Shown: positions 34,555 through 42,930, counted from the first letter of the stretch. The stretch is 64,000 bases of DNA from Pseudomonas sp. GM41(2012) (GCF_000282315.2 NZ_AKJN02000008.1:62001-126000), one strand, 5' to 3'. Program-made: numbers and translations. The notes: generated from the sequence alone by a model not told the origin.

Positions 34555-35265
34555 TTAGAACTTCTCTTTGCCGGACAGGTAGCGCCATTGCCCCAACGGC
34601 ACTTTGCCGATGGACACGCCGCCAATGCGGATGCGGCGGATGGCGACAACCTTCAGGCCTACGGCCTGGCAGAACAGGGCGATGACGCCCGGTTGTGGGT
34701 TCTTCATCGCAAAACGCAGGCGGTTTTCGTTCTGCCAGCTGGCTTTGACCGGCGGCAGTTCCTTGCCCTTGTAGGTCAGGCCGTGGTTCAGGCGGTTGAG
34801 GCCGTGAGCCACCATGTCGCCTTCAACTTCGACCACATACTCTTGCTCGATCTTGGCGGAGTCGGCAGTGAGTTTGCGCAGGATCTTCCAGTCCTGGGTG
34901 AACACCAAAAGACCGCTGGCGTTGGCCTGCAGGTCGGTGCTGGCGGTCAGGCGCAGGAAGTGGCCCTTGAGCGGACGTTTGCTGAAGCGGTGTTCTTCGC
35001 TCAAGGTCTCGGCGCTGATCGTTGCCATGGCCGTTTCCGCATCCATGCCCACGGGCACGTTCAGCAGGATGGTCACCGGTTCCGGCGCAGTGGCCTTGGC
35101 TTCCGGATCAAGCTCGACTTTCTGGTTCTCGACCTTGAACTGCGGCTCGTCGATGACTTCACCGTCCACGGTGACCCAGCCGCCCTCGATGAACAGCTCA
35201 GCCTCCCGACGGGAACAGCCGACGAGTTCGATGAGGCGTTTGGAGAGACGAATCGGGTCAGTCAT
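34555..35265 (-). CDS. RluF/RsuA-like S4-domain pseudouridine synthase, catalytic motif altered
   Basis: The 236-residue protein has an N-terminal S4 RNA-binding domain (RLSKRLIELVGCSRREAELF) followed by a pseudouridine-synthase fold related to RluF/RsuA (EQEYVVEVEG; IRIGGVSIGKVPLGQWRYL). The family motif Arg-Leu-Asp, five residues before Gly-Leu, is replaced by Asp111-Leu112-Gln113 before Gly118-Leu119. The usual NKP motif reads NVP. Without the nucleophilic Asp it may bind rRNA without modifying it, or use Asp111. I chose ATG 35265. Confidence 0.8.
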   Translation of the reverse strand: MTDPIRLSKRLIELVGCSRREAELFIEGGWVTVDGEVIDEPQFKVENQKVELDPEAKATAPEPVTILLNVPVGMDAETAMATISAETLSEEHRFSKRPLKGHFLRLTASTDLQANASGLLVFTQDWKILRKLTADSAKIEQEYVVEVEGDMVAHGLNRLNHGLTYKGKELPPVKASWQNENRLRFAMKNPQPGVIALFCQAVGLKVVAIRRIRIGGVSIGKVPLGQWRYLSGKEKF

Positions 35266-35349
35266 GACAGGGCCGTAACAAAAAAGGGGTGGGCATTGTA
35301 CCTGCCTGGCGCCGGTTAATCCCGGCTCCATTTGCGCCGTGTGGCTTTT

Positions 35350-35439
35350 TGTGGGAGTGAGCCTGCTCGCGATAGCGGTAGTCCAGTCAATTTATCTGTT
35401 GAATGACACACCGCTATCGCGAGCAGGCTCACTCCCACA
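35350..35439. repeat. REP pair
   Basis: TGTGGGAGTGAGCCTGCTCG...ATAGCGGT and ACCGCTATCGCGAGCAGGCT...CCCACA form long matching arms around a central spacer. Confidence 0.88.
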
Positions 35440-35455
35440 CTTAATCCGTGTTGTG

Positions 35456-35929
35456 TCAGCCATGCCGCGAATGTTGCTGGTTTTGGCGCAAACGCATGTG
35501 CAGCAGCGGATAAGGCTGGCCCATGCCATCGACTTCCGAACGGCCAATCACCTCGAAGCCCTGTTTGAAGTAGAACCCCAGCGCTTGCGGGTTCTGTTCG
35601 TTGACGTCCAGTTCATCGGCATTCAGGTGTTCCATCGCATAGCGTAGCAACTGCTTGCCCAGGCCCTGGCCACGGTGAGCCGGATCGATGAAGAGCATTT
35701 CGATCTTGCCTGCCGCAACCCCGGCGAACCCGGTGATGCGCTGGCGCGGGTCTTTGGTGCAGATCAGCATCACCGCATCGAGGTAGCGGGTCAGCACCAG
35801 GTTCTTCAACAATTCGATGTAGCTGTCCGGCAGAAAGTCATGGGTGGCACGCACCGAGGCTTCCCAGACCTGAGTGAGCTCTTCGTAGTCGCTCTGTTTC
35901 GGCGTGTGGATGACCGAATGTTGGCGCAT
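35456..35929 (-). CDS. GNAT-family N-acetyltransferase
   Basis: The 157-residue protein shows the acetyl-CoA-binding signature IDPAHRGQGLGKQLLRYAME and the C-terminal NPQALGFYFKQGFEVIGRSE of GNAT enzymes, resembling E. coli YjaB-type acetyltransferases. Substrate unknown. I chose ATG 35929 (MRQHSVIHTPKQ) rather than the longer open frame, which starts within the rimO terminator. Confidence 0.85.
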   Translation of the reverse strand: MRQHSVIHTPKQSDYEELTQVWEASVRATHDFLPDSYIELLKNLVLTRYLDAVMLICTKDPRQRITGFAGVAAGKIEMLFIDPAHRGQGLGKQLLRYAMEHLNADELDVNEQNPQALGFYFKQGFEVIGRSEVDGMGQPYPLLHMRLRQNQQHSRHG

Positions 35930-35990
35930 GGCCGGCTGCCCCTTTTGCAGTTGATGGTGCGAATCCTTTCTCCCACAAAACGATAGACGT

Positions 35991-36028
35991 AAAAAAGCCC
36001 CGCATCTCGTCAAGAGAGCGGGGCTTTT
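35991..36028 (-). terminator. rimO terminator
   Basis: AAAAAAGCCCCGC and GCGGGGCTTTT pair across a 16-base loop just beyond the rimO stop; the A run gives the T tract on the minus strand. Confidence 0.85.
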
Positions 36029-36042
36029 CGTATTTTTTGCGT

Positions 36043-37380
36043 TTAGATCTGTTCAGCCCACAGGTCGTATTCGTCGGCGTCGGTCACTTTGCACCAGACT
36101 TTATCGCCTGGTTTCAGGTTGCTGCCGTTGTCGATGAACACATTGCCGTCGATTTCCGGGGCATCGAAGAAGCAGCGGCCAACCGCGCCTTGTTCGTCGA
36201 CTTCATCGACCAGCACTTCGATTTCACGGCCGACGCGCATTTGCAGGCGTGCCGAACTGATGGCTTGCTGGTGCGCCATGAAGCGATCCCAGCGGTCTTG
36301 CTTGACGTCGTCCGGCACGATGGCCGCGTCCAGCAGGTTGGCCGGTGCGCCTTCGACCGGCGAGTACTGGAAGCAGCCGACGCGATCGAGTTGCGCTTCG
36401 GTCAGCCAGTTCAGCAGGTACTGGAAGTCTTCTTCGGTTTCGCCGGGGAAGCCGACGATGAAGGTCGAACGGATGATCAGGTCCGGGCAGATCTCGCGCC
36501 AGTTCTTGATGCGGGCCAGGGTCTTGTCTTCGAAGGCCGGGCGTTTCATCGCTTTGAGGATTTTCGGGCTGGCGTGCTGGAACGGGATGTCCAGGTACGG
36601 CAGGATCTTGCCGGCGGCCATCAGCGGAATCAGCTCGTCGACGTGCGGGTACGGGTAAACGTAGTGCAGACGAACCCAGACGCCGAGGGTGCTCAAGGCT
36701 TCGCAGAGTTCGGTCATGCGGGTTTTCACCGGCGCGCCGTTCCAGAAACCGGTGCGGTATTTCACGTCGACGCCGTAGGCGCTGGTGTCTTGCGAGATCA
36801 CCAACAGCTCTTTGACGCCGGCCTTGACCAGGCGCTGAGCCTCGTCCAGTACGTCACCGACCGGGCGGCTGACCAGTTTGCCGCGCATCGACGGGATGAT
36901 GCAGAAGCTGCAGCTGTGGTTGCAGCCTTCGGAAATCTTCAGGTAGGCATAGTGGCGCGGGGTCAGCTTGATGCCTTGCGGCGGCACCAGGTCGATCAGC
37001 GGGTTGTGATCCTGGCGCGGCGGCACGGCGTCGTGCACGGCGTTGACCACCTGCTCGTACTGCTGCGGACCGGTCACGGCCAATACGCTTGGGTGCACCT
37101 TGCGAATATTGCCTTCTTCGACGCCCATGCAGCCGGTCACGATGACCTTGCCGTTTTCCTTGATGGCTTCGCCGATCACTTCCAAAGACTCAGCCTTGGC
37201 CGAGTCGATGAAGCCGCAGGTGTTGACCACCACGACATCGGCGTCCTCGTAAGTGGACACAACGTCATAGCCTTCCATGCGCAGCTGGGTAAGGATGCGC
37301 TCGGAGTCGACCAGTGCTTTGGGGCAACCCAGGGATACGAAGCCAACCTTTGGATTGGCCGGCGCAGGAGTGGTGGACAT
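36043..37380 (-). CDS. rimO: Ribosomal protein S12 methylthiotransferase RimO
   Basis: RimO adds a methylthio group to a conserved aspartate of ribosomal protein S12. The 445-residue radical SAM enzyme has the N-terminal MTTase domain with three cysteines (SLGCPKALVDSE, NTCGFIDSA, VTGCMG), the radical SAM CxxxCxxC in GCNHSCSFCIIPSMRG and a C-terminal TRAM domain. It is next to kup, as in other pseudomonads. Confidence 0.97.
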   Translation of the reverse strand: MSTTPAPANPKVGFVSLGCPKALVDSERILTQLRMEGYDVVSTYEDADVVVVNTCGFIDSAKAESLEVIGEAIKENGKVIVTGCMGVEEGNIRKVHPSVLAVTGPQQYEQVVNAVHDAVPPRQDHNPLIDLVPPQGIKLTPRHYAYLKISEGCNHSCSFCIIPSMRGKLVSRPVGDVLDEAQRLVKAGVKELLVISQDTSAYGVDVKYRTGFWNGAPVKTRMTELCEALSTLGVWVRLHYVYPYPHVDELIPLMAAGKILPYLDIPFQHASPKILKAMKRPAFEDKTLARIKNWREICPDLIIRSTFIVGFPGETEEDFQYLLNWLTEAQLDRVGCFQYSPVEGAPANLLDAAIVPDDVKQDRWDRFMAHQQAISSARLQMRVGREIEVLVDEVDEQGAVGRCFFDAPEIDGNVFIDNGSNLKPGDKVWCKVTDADEYDLWAEQI

Positions 37381-37437
37381 GTCTAACCTCGGTATTTGTG
37401 ACGCCTCCAGCCGAGGACGGCAAGGCGACAGACGGGC

Positions 37438-37604
37438 GCTTGGCGTCCTGCCTCGTGAATACGCTGCTTTTTGACGAGTGACTGTTGTAGCCAGGCAAGG
37501 CGCCGCGCCGAGTCATAGCTTGCTATGGCGAGAAGCGGCAACGCAGTATGGCAACAACAGGCGCCGTCAAAAAACAGCGGTATTCGCGAGGCAGGACGCT
37601 TAGC
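37438..37604. repeat. 167-bp imperfect palindrome upstream of kup
   Basis: Arms 37438-37476 (GCTTGGCGTCCTGCCTCG...TTTTTGACG) and 37565-37604 (CGTCAAAAAACAGCGG...GACGCTTAGC) match over about 39 bases with few mismatches. The inner part is also partly palindromic (TGTTGTAGCC / GGCAACAACA; CATAGCTTGCTATG). It fits a non-autonomous palindromic or MITE-like element, not the REP family seen elsewhere in the window. It occupies most of the 444-bp rimO-kup gap. Confidence 0.75.
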
Positions 37605-37824
37605 CTCTGATCAAAAAGTGCGCAATTCTAGCGATGAGAGGCGCACTTGACCAGCTTTATGCAGGGAAATACGACGAGTGCTGCGCTATGCTTCGCGCCT
37701 TTACGCTTTACCGATTTTTTACAGTCAACAAAACGTCTGTAACAGTAAGTAAAACGGTGCATGCTGCACGGCAAAGCATAGTGCTTCTTATAAGAAGTCC
37801 GGATCTGGGTAGTAGGAGTTTTGG

Positions 37825-39726
37825 ATGGGGCAGGCAAGTAGTCAGGCGGCGGGCGCTGAGCATTCGGCGGCAAAACCGATCGGCATGCTGGTCGCGGCGG
37901 TCGGGGTGGTTTATGGCGATATCGGCACGAGCCCGCTGTACACCCTTAAAGAAGTGTTTTCCGGTGCCTATGGCGTGCCGGTCAACCATGACGGCGTGTT
38001 GGGCATCCTGGCGCTGATCTTCTGGTCGCTGATCTGGGTCGTTTCGATCAAGTACATGATGTTCGTACTGCGCGCCGACAACCAGGGCGAAGGCGGGATC
38101 ATGGCCTTGACCGCCCTCGCTCGGCGGGCGGCGGCGGGGCATCCGAAGTTGCGTAGTTTGCTGGTGGTCTGCGGGCTGATCGGCGCGGCGTTGTTCTACG
38201 GCGACAGCATGATCACGCCGGCGATTTCCGTACTCTCGGCGATTGAAGGCCTGGGACTGGCTTTCGAGGGTATCGACCATTGGGTGGTGCCACTGTCGCT
38301 GATCGTGCTGGTGGCGCTGTTCCTGATTCAGAGTCACGGTACCGCGCGGATCGGCATTCTGTTCGGGCCGATCATGGTGACCTGGTTTGTGGTGCTGGGG
38401 GCGCTGGGTGTCTACGGCATCCTGCAGCACCCGGAAGTGCTGCAAGCGATGAACCCGGTCTGGGGCGTGCGCTTCTTCGTCGTGCACCCGGGCATGGGCG
38501 TGGCGATTCTCGGCGCGGTGGTGCTGGCGTTGACCGGTGCCGAAGCGCTGTACGCCGACATGGGCCACTTCGGTCGCAAGCCGATCGCTCGCGCATGGTT
38601 CATCCTTGTGCTGCCGGCACTGGTGCTGAACTACTTCGGCCAAGGCGCGTTGCTGCTCGGTGACCCGGAAGCCGCTCGTAACCCGTTCTACTTGTTGGCA
38701 CCGAGCTGGGCGCTGATTCCGTTGGTGGGGTTGTCGACCCTTGCCACCGTGATTGCCTCCCAGGCGGTGATTTCCGGTGCGTTCTCACTGACCCGTCAGG
38801 CGATCCAGCTCGGCTACATTCCACGCATGCACATCCGGCACACCTCCAGTGCCGAACAAGGCCAGATCTACATTGGCGCGGTGAACTGGGCGCTGATGGT
38901 CGGCGTCATCCTGTTGGTGCTGGGCTTCGAGTCCTCCGGCGCGCTGGCTTCGGCTTACGGCGTGGCCGTGACGGGCACGATGCTGATGACCACCATCCTG
39001 GTGTCGGCGGTGATATTGCTGCTGTGGAAATGGCCGCCGGTCCTCGCGGTTCCGCTGTTGATCGGATTCCTCTTGGTGGACGGTCTGTACTTCGCTGCCA
39101 ACGTGCCGAAAATCATTCAGGGCGGGGCGTTCCCGGTGATCGCCGGTATCGTGCTGTTTGTGCTGATGACCACCTGGAAGCGCGGCAAGCAACTGCTGGT
39201 CGATCGTCTCGACGAAGGTGGATTGCCGCTGCCGATCTTCATCAGCAGCATCGCCGTGCAACCACCGCATCGCGTTCAGGGCACCGCGGTGTTTCTGACC
39301 GCGCGCCCGGACGCCGTACCCCACGCGCTGTTGCACAACCTGCTGCATAACCAGGTGCTGCACGAGCAAGTGGTGCTGCTGACGGTGGTGTACGAAGACA
39401 TCCCGCGGGTGCCTGCATCCCGGCGTTTCGAGGTTGACTCCTACGGCGAAGGTTTCTTCCGCGTAATCCTGCACTTTGGCTTCGTCGACGAGCCGGATGT
39501 GCCGCAAGCGCTGAAGCTGTGTCATCTCGATGACCTGGACTTCAGTCCGATGCGCACCACCTACTTCCTCAGCCGCGAGACGGTCATCGCTTCCAAACTC
39601 GAAGGTATGGCCCGCTGGCGTGAGGGGTTGTTCGCCTTCATGTTGCAGAACGCCAACGGCAATTTGCGCTTCTTCAATCTGCCGCTGAACCGGGTGATTG
39701 AACTGGGGACGCAGGTGGAGATGTAA
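37825..39726 (+). CDS. kup: Low-affinity potassium transporter Kup
   Basis: Kup is a proton-coupled potassium uptake permease. The 633-residue protein has the N-terminal VVYGDIGTSPLYTLKEVF signature, a dozen membrane helices up to about residue 450, and a cytoplasmic C-terminal domain (VPHALLHNLLHNQVLHEQVV; TTYFLSRETVI). It ends in an intrinsic terminator. Confidence 0.96.
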   Translation: MGQASSQAAGAEHSAAKPIGMLVAAVGVVYGDIGTSPLYTLKEVFSGAYGVPVNHDGVLGILALIFWSLIWVVSIKYMMFVLRADNQGEGGIMALTALARRAAAGHPKLRSLLVVCGLIGAALFYGDSMITPAISVLSAIEGLGLAFEGIDHWVVPLSLIVLVALFLIQSHGTARIGILFGPIMVTWFVVLGALGVYGILQHPEVLQAMNPVWGVRFFVVHPGMGVAILGAVVLALTGAEALYADMGHFGRKPIARAWFILVLPALVLNYFGQGALLLGDPEAARNPFYLLAPSWALIPLVGLSTLATVIASQAVISGAFSLTRQAIQLGYIPRMHIRHTSSAEQGQIYIGAVNWALMVGVILLVLGFESSGALASAYGVAVTGTMLMTTILVSAVILLLWKWPPVLAVPLLIGFLLVDGLYFAANVPKIIQGGAFPVIAGIVLFVLMTTWKRGKQLLVDRLDEGGLPLPIFISSIAVQPPHRVQGTAVFLTARPDAVPHALLHNLLHNQVLHEQVVLLTVVYEDIPRVPASRRFEVDSYGEGFFRVILHFGFVDEPDVPQALKLCHLDDLDFSPMRTTYFLSRETVIASKLEGMARWREGLFAFMLQNANGNLRFFNLPLNRVIELGTQVEM

Positions 39727-39734
39727 GCCACAAC

Positions 39735-39775
39735 AAAAAGCCCTCGTTGCCATTTCGGTAGCGGGGGCTTTTTTG
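39735..39775 (+). terminator. kup terminator
   Basis: AAAAAGCCC(T)CG pairs with CGGGGGCTTTTTT across a loop, eight bases after the kup stop. Confidence 0.85.
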
Positions 39776-39806
39776 TGTCTGATGACTTGAATCCACTTGC
39801 TATCCC

Positions 39807-39900
39807 CTTGTGGGAGCGAGCCTGCTCGCGATGAGGACCTGACATTCAACATGGATGTTGACTGGCAGAGCTCTATCGCGAGCAGGCTCGCTCCCACAAG
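39807..39900. repeat. REP pair marking the left edge of the accessory slot
   Basis: CTTGTGGGAGCGAGCCTGCT...GCGAT and ATCGCGAGCAGGCTCGCTCC...CACAAG have matching arms around a 45-base spacer. Confidence 0.88.
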
Positions 39901-39928
39901 GGCTGCGGTGTGATTTGCTTTCGGGCAG

Positions 39929-40243
39929 CTATTTTTTAGATTCGGCTTTTGTCCGGGCAGGTGGCGGTAGCGGCGTCAGTACCTTCACCGCATCATCAAT
40001 CACGGCCTTACTCATTGCCGTCAGGTAATGCGCGGCCCAGGAGTGTCGGTCGGTGTCGCGGGCGTAGGCAGCATCTTTAGTCAGCTCCTTGGCAAGGAAC
40101 AGAAAATCAGAGGCCATGGCTAGCGCGTCACCGAGGGGGACGTCTCGACTGACACGGAACAGTGCCTGGTTTGAGCAGTAGATGAAGGGGGTGAGGCCGA
40201 TGGTTTTTAGTTCTGAGGGTGTGGACGGATTTGTTTTGCTCAT
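39929..40243 (-). CDS. DUF3077 (DUF6124-like) small protein
   Basis: The 104-residue protein (MSKTNPSTPSELKTIGLTPF) contains the pattern LFRVSRDVPLGDALAMASDF and a C-terminal YLTAMSKAVIDDAVKVL segment seen in DUF3077-type Pseudomonas proteins, with a lysine-rich tail. No function is known. A TAAGGAG ribosome site precedes ATG 40243, and immediately upstream there is a long hairpin in a structured leader. Confidence 0.7.
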   Translation of the reverse strand: MSKTNPSTPSELKTIGLTPFIYCSNQALFRVSRDVPLGDALAMASDFLFLAKELTKDAAYARDTDRHSWAAHYLTAMSKAVIDDAVKVLTPLPPPARTKAESKK

Positions 40244-40640
40244 TGTTTCGCTCCTTAAAACGAGGAGCTGCCGCATTCGTTACCACACGAATGGGTGGCA
40301 GCTGTACGCAGGGTGGTAAACCGGAGGAGCAAAGAAACCGGCAGACCCGAAGGTCTCTCACGCACAGCCGCCATAACACGGGATTACAGACGTAAAAACG
40401 CACGAAATCGTGATGGGAGCGGAGTTGCACTTTGCCTAACCGGGTTACCACACCCGATCGCTGAATGGTCAGCGACAGCCGGAGAGTATCCCGTCGAAGA
40501 AAAGCGCAACAAGGCATCAAAGTGCCCAAACGCGAGATTCGGAGTTTGCCTACAAGGTCTGCGGGTGTCATCCGATATTGCGACACCTTGAAGTAAACAA
40601 AACTAAACGCGGCGGGGCAGGTTTCCCGGTGAAACCTGAT
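40244..40640 (-). other. Highly structured leader upstream of the DUF3077 gene
   Basis: This stretch carries several hairpins in a row. The strongest is 40266-40303 (AGCTGCC-G-CATTCGT / ACGAATG-GGT-GGCAGCT, loop TACCAC), directly before the ribosome site. Others are AGACCCGAAGGTCT, CGGGTTACCACACCCG and CGCTGAATGGTCAGCG. The element GTTACCACAC occurs twice. An open frame runs through it on the minus strand, but its composition suggests structured RNA rather than protein. It may be a long 5' leader or a repeated element shared with other DUF3077 genes. Confidence 0.5.
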
Positions 40641-40681
40641 AAATATCGGAAGGTCTTGACGGCTCGATATTTTCAATGAGA

Positions 40682-40715
40682 CAAGTGTCCACGTTTTATG
40701 GAATGTGGACACTTG
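40682..40715 (+). promoter_or_regulatory. Palindromic operator candidate before the three-gene operon
   Basis: CAAGTGTCCAC (40682-40692) and GTGGACACTTG (40705-40715) are perfect 11-base arms around a 12-base spacer, ending 14 bases before the chosen ATG of the regulator gene and touching its GGAG ribosome site. Position suggests autoregulation by the winged-helix protein or an RNA hairpin that hides the ribosome site. Confidence 0.6.
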
Positions 40716-40729
40716 GAGTTTCTAGCTTC

Positions 40730-41497
40730 ATGAAGAGTCAAGATGTTTTGCTTTTGTTCAAGATGGCCAGCCTGCATGCCCAGGAAGAAAACCTCTTTGG
40801 GAAGATGGAATCTGAGTCGAATTCGAACAGGGTTGAGGAATTGTTGAAGCCCCGGCAGATAAATCGAATGACGGCAGGGGGGCGAGTGGGGGAGTCGCTA
40901 GCCACCTACCTTACTGGTGGTGAAGACGTGGTATTCCACCGCCGGGAGTTCGACTCATCCTTGGGCGAGGAGGATGGATGGGAGGGGTGGTCGGAATCCG
41001 TACCTTCTGCGCCGCTGACGAGCTGGAGTGAAGCTTACTCGTTGCGTGCGTTGTCAGCGTCTCTTGGGCTAAGCAAAAGTGAGATTTCCAACTCCATGGC
41101 AAGATGTCGCGAGTCTGGATTGCTGACCAATGACTACGACACCGGGCTTGCGAAAGTTAATCGGCGAGAGCTGCTGAAAATCACCGAGCACGCGCTGAAA
41201 TACTTTTTTCCCGTGAAGCCGGGCGCAATGGTTCGCGGTATTCCAACAGGCTTCGCAGCACCAGCGCTGTCCAAAAGTATCAAGAGCGCGGGCGGGCTGA
41301 TTCCGGTTTGGCCTGATGCACTCGGAACTGAGCGTGGTCAGGCGATAGAGCCGCTCTACAAAACTGTGCCGGAAGCGGTGAAGAAGGACAGAATCCTTTA
41401 TCACTATCTTGCGCTTGTTGATGCGATCCGTCTTGGCGGCCCGCGAGAGTGTGGTGTGGCGGTTGGCATTCTAAAAGCAGGGATGGGGCTGAAATAA
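40730..41497 (+). CDS. Winged-helix (MarR-like) regulator of the nucleotidyltransferase-PP2C operon
   Basis: The 255-residue protein has a winged helix at about residues 103-150 (AYSLRALSASLGLSKSEISN, then ESGLL, wing DYDTG) and a C-terminal domain (KYFFPVKPGAMVRGIPTGFA; IPVWPDALG; LALVDAIRLGGPRE). Such regulators are commonly paired with an AbiEii-like nucleotidyltransferase. An acidic, glycine/serine-rich insert (about residues 25-98) separates the first helix (MKSQDVLLLFKMASLH) from the HTH. Alternative in-frame starts exist at 40676 and 40703; 40730 is preferred because the palindrome then lies upstream. One base separates it from the next gene. Confidence 0.65.
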   Translation: MKSQDVLLLFKMASLHAQEENLFGKMESESNSNRVEELLKPRQINRMTAGGRVGESLATYLTGGEDVVFHRREFDSSLGEEDGWEGWSESVPSAPLTSWSEAYSLRALSASLGLSKSEISNSMARCRESGLLTNDYDTGLAKVNRRELLKITEHALKYFFPVKPGAMVRGIPTGFAAPALSKSIKSAGGLIPVWPDALGTERGQAIEPLYKTVPEAVKKDRILYHYLALVDAIRLGGPRECGVAVGILKAGMGLK

Positions 41498-41498
41498 C

Positions 41499-42197
41499 AT
41501 GTCATCAAATGCTGATCACAACTATGAGCTCATAGAGTTTGTTGCAGACGGCTTGGGGGAGGAGTTTCTCGCTGAGGTTGCCTTCGTCGGCGGTTGCACC
41601 ACGGCCATGCTGGTTACTGACGCTTCAGTGCTGGACGACATTCGTTTCACCGATGATGTTGACTTGGTGATCGAACTGGCAGGTATTAGCGCCTGGCAAC
41701 GCCTCACAGAAAGGCTGGCGGCCAAGAACTTCAAGATCACCGGTGAGGATGAAGTTAACTGTCGTTTCCGCTTCAACGACGTTGTCGTTGATGTGATGCC
41801 TTCTGATCCTGCAGTTCTCGGATATGCCAATCGTTGGTTCGTGGAGGGGCTGTCGAGGGCTGATAAATTTACGTTGCCCAGTGGTACGGTCATCCAGATA
41901 TTTAAACCGACCTACTTTCTTGCGACGAAGCTAGAGGCATTTAGCGGTCGCGGTGAGGGCGATCCGTACCACAAAGACGTCGAAGACATCATTATTTTGA
42001 TTGATGGTCGTACAGAACTTTTGGAAGAAGTTCGCCAGGCTGAGCCTGAGCTCAAGGGCTTCATTACGACTGGAATTCGAAAGCTCACGGCGCTCAGTGG
42101 TATCGACTACGTGATTGAAAGCTCGGGCTCGGTGCAGGCGAATCCAGGTAGAGGGCGAATCATCCACATGCGCATGAAGGATCTGGGCAGCGCATGA
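41499..42197 (+). CDS. AbiEii-like nucleotidyltransferase
   Basis: The 232-residue protein belongs to the polymerase-beta-type nucleotidyltransferases. It has the glycine motif FVGGCTTAMLV, the metal-binding pair Asp53/Asp55 in FTDDVDLVIE, a third acidic residue Asp98 in VVVDVMPSD, and the AbiEii/MNT-like C-terminal helix LATKLEAFSGRGEGD...KDVEDI. Relatives are toxins of type IV toxin-antitoxin or abortive-infection systems, some of which modify tRNA 3' ends. All catalytic residues appear intact. It is sandwiched between the regulator and a PP2C phosphatase, overlapping the latter by four bases. Confidence 0.75.
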   Translation: MSSNADHNYELIEFVADGLGEEFLAEVAFVGGCTTAMLVTDASVLDDIRFTDDVDLVIELAGISAWQRLTERLAAKNFKITGEDEVNCRFRFNDVVVDVMPSDPAVLGYANRWFVEGLSRADKFTLPSGTVIQIFKPTYFLATKLEAFSGRGEGDPYHKDVEDIIILIDGRTELLEEVRQAEPELKGFITTGIRKLTALSGIDYVIESSGSVQANPGRGRIIHMRMKDLGSA

Positions 42198-42865
42198 GAT
42201 ACACGAGCAGGTCAGTAATCGGACGGACCAGGAAAGCCAATCATGACTGTGCTGGAGCGCTGTGCGACGGCGACAGAGGGCTGTTCGTCATCACGGACGG
42301 TACGTCGAAGCCCGGCAGTGGCCAACTGGCTGAATGTTTCGTAAGAGGTGTTTTAGCGGCCTACCCGAAACACATGGATCGGGAGGGTGATATCACTGAG
42401 CATGGAGCAGTTGAGCAAGTACTTGGTTCAGTGCTGGCCGAGCTTCACCCCACTTTGTATGCGGAGCAGACAGGAACTACGTGTTACCTGATCGGTTTTG
42501 CTGCTCATGGGAAGCTCACGCTTGCGTATGAGGGGGACTGTTCGTGCGGTGTAGTGACACCGGCAGGCACGATCGAGTGGATTACGCCGCCTCACTGCAA
42601 GGCCAATTGGAGGCGCGACCGTTCGCACTGTGAGCTGGCGCAAGATCCGGCTCGAAACTGGGTAACCCGATGCCTGAAGGTTAATCGTGCGCCGGCCCCT
42701 GACTTTGTTTTTCACCAATTGGCCGTCGGTGAGCGACTGTTGTTCGTAACCGATGGCTTCTGGGCGGAGTTAACGGAGTCGCAGCAACGCAGTTTGCTGG
42801 CAGCACCGGATAGCGACTTTATCGCTGTTGAAGATGACGTAACGTGGATAGATGTTCAGCTTTAG
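42194..42865 (+). CDS. PP2C-type protein phosphatase, third gene of the operon
   Basis: The 223-residue protein shows the PP2C/PPM metal-binding motifs in order: NHDCAG (Asp18), VITDGTSKPGSG (Asp35-Gly36), YEGDCSCGVV (Asp115), LLFVTDGFWAEL (Asp187-Gly188) and EDDVTWIDV (Asp214/215). It is a compact, stand-alone catalytic domain with no membrane part, sensor or kinase neighbour. The ATGA overlap with the nucleotidyltransferase shows tight coupling, so it probably acts on that protein, its regulator or a shared target. A strong terminator follows 66 bases later. Confidence 0.75.
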   Translation: MRYTSRSVIGRTRKANHDCAGALCDGDRGLFVITDGTSKPGSGQLAECFVRGVLAAYPKHMDREGDITEHGAVEQVLGSVLAELHPTLYAEQTGTTCYLIGFAAHGKLTLAYEGDCSCGVVTPAGTIEWITPPHCKANWRRDRSHCELAQDPARNWVTRCLKVNRAPAPDFVFHQLAVGERLLFVTDGFWAELTESQQRSLLAAPDSDFIAVEDDVTWIDVQL

Positions 42866-42930
42866 CTTTTGAAGCACAGAGCATCGACATGAAGTCCGGC
42901 TAGCGGGTAGCGCTTCAAGTTTGTACATGT

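Noticed and set aside
36037..37386. 449-codon plus-strand frame opposite rimO
   Set aside because: Antisense shadow spanning exactly the rimO gene.
40128..40712. 194-codon minus-strand frame through the DUF3077 leader
   Set aside because: Overlaps the DUF3077 gene in another frame and coincides with dense hairpins; better explained by structured RNA.
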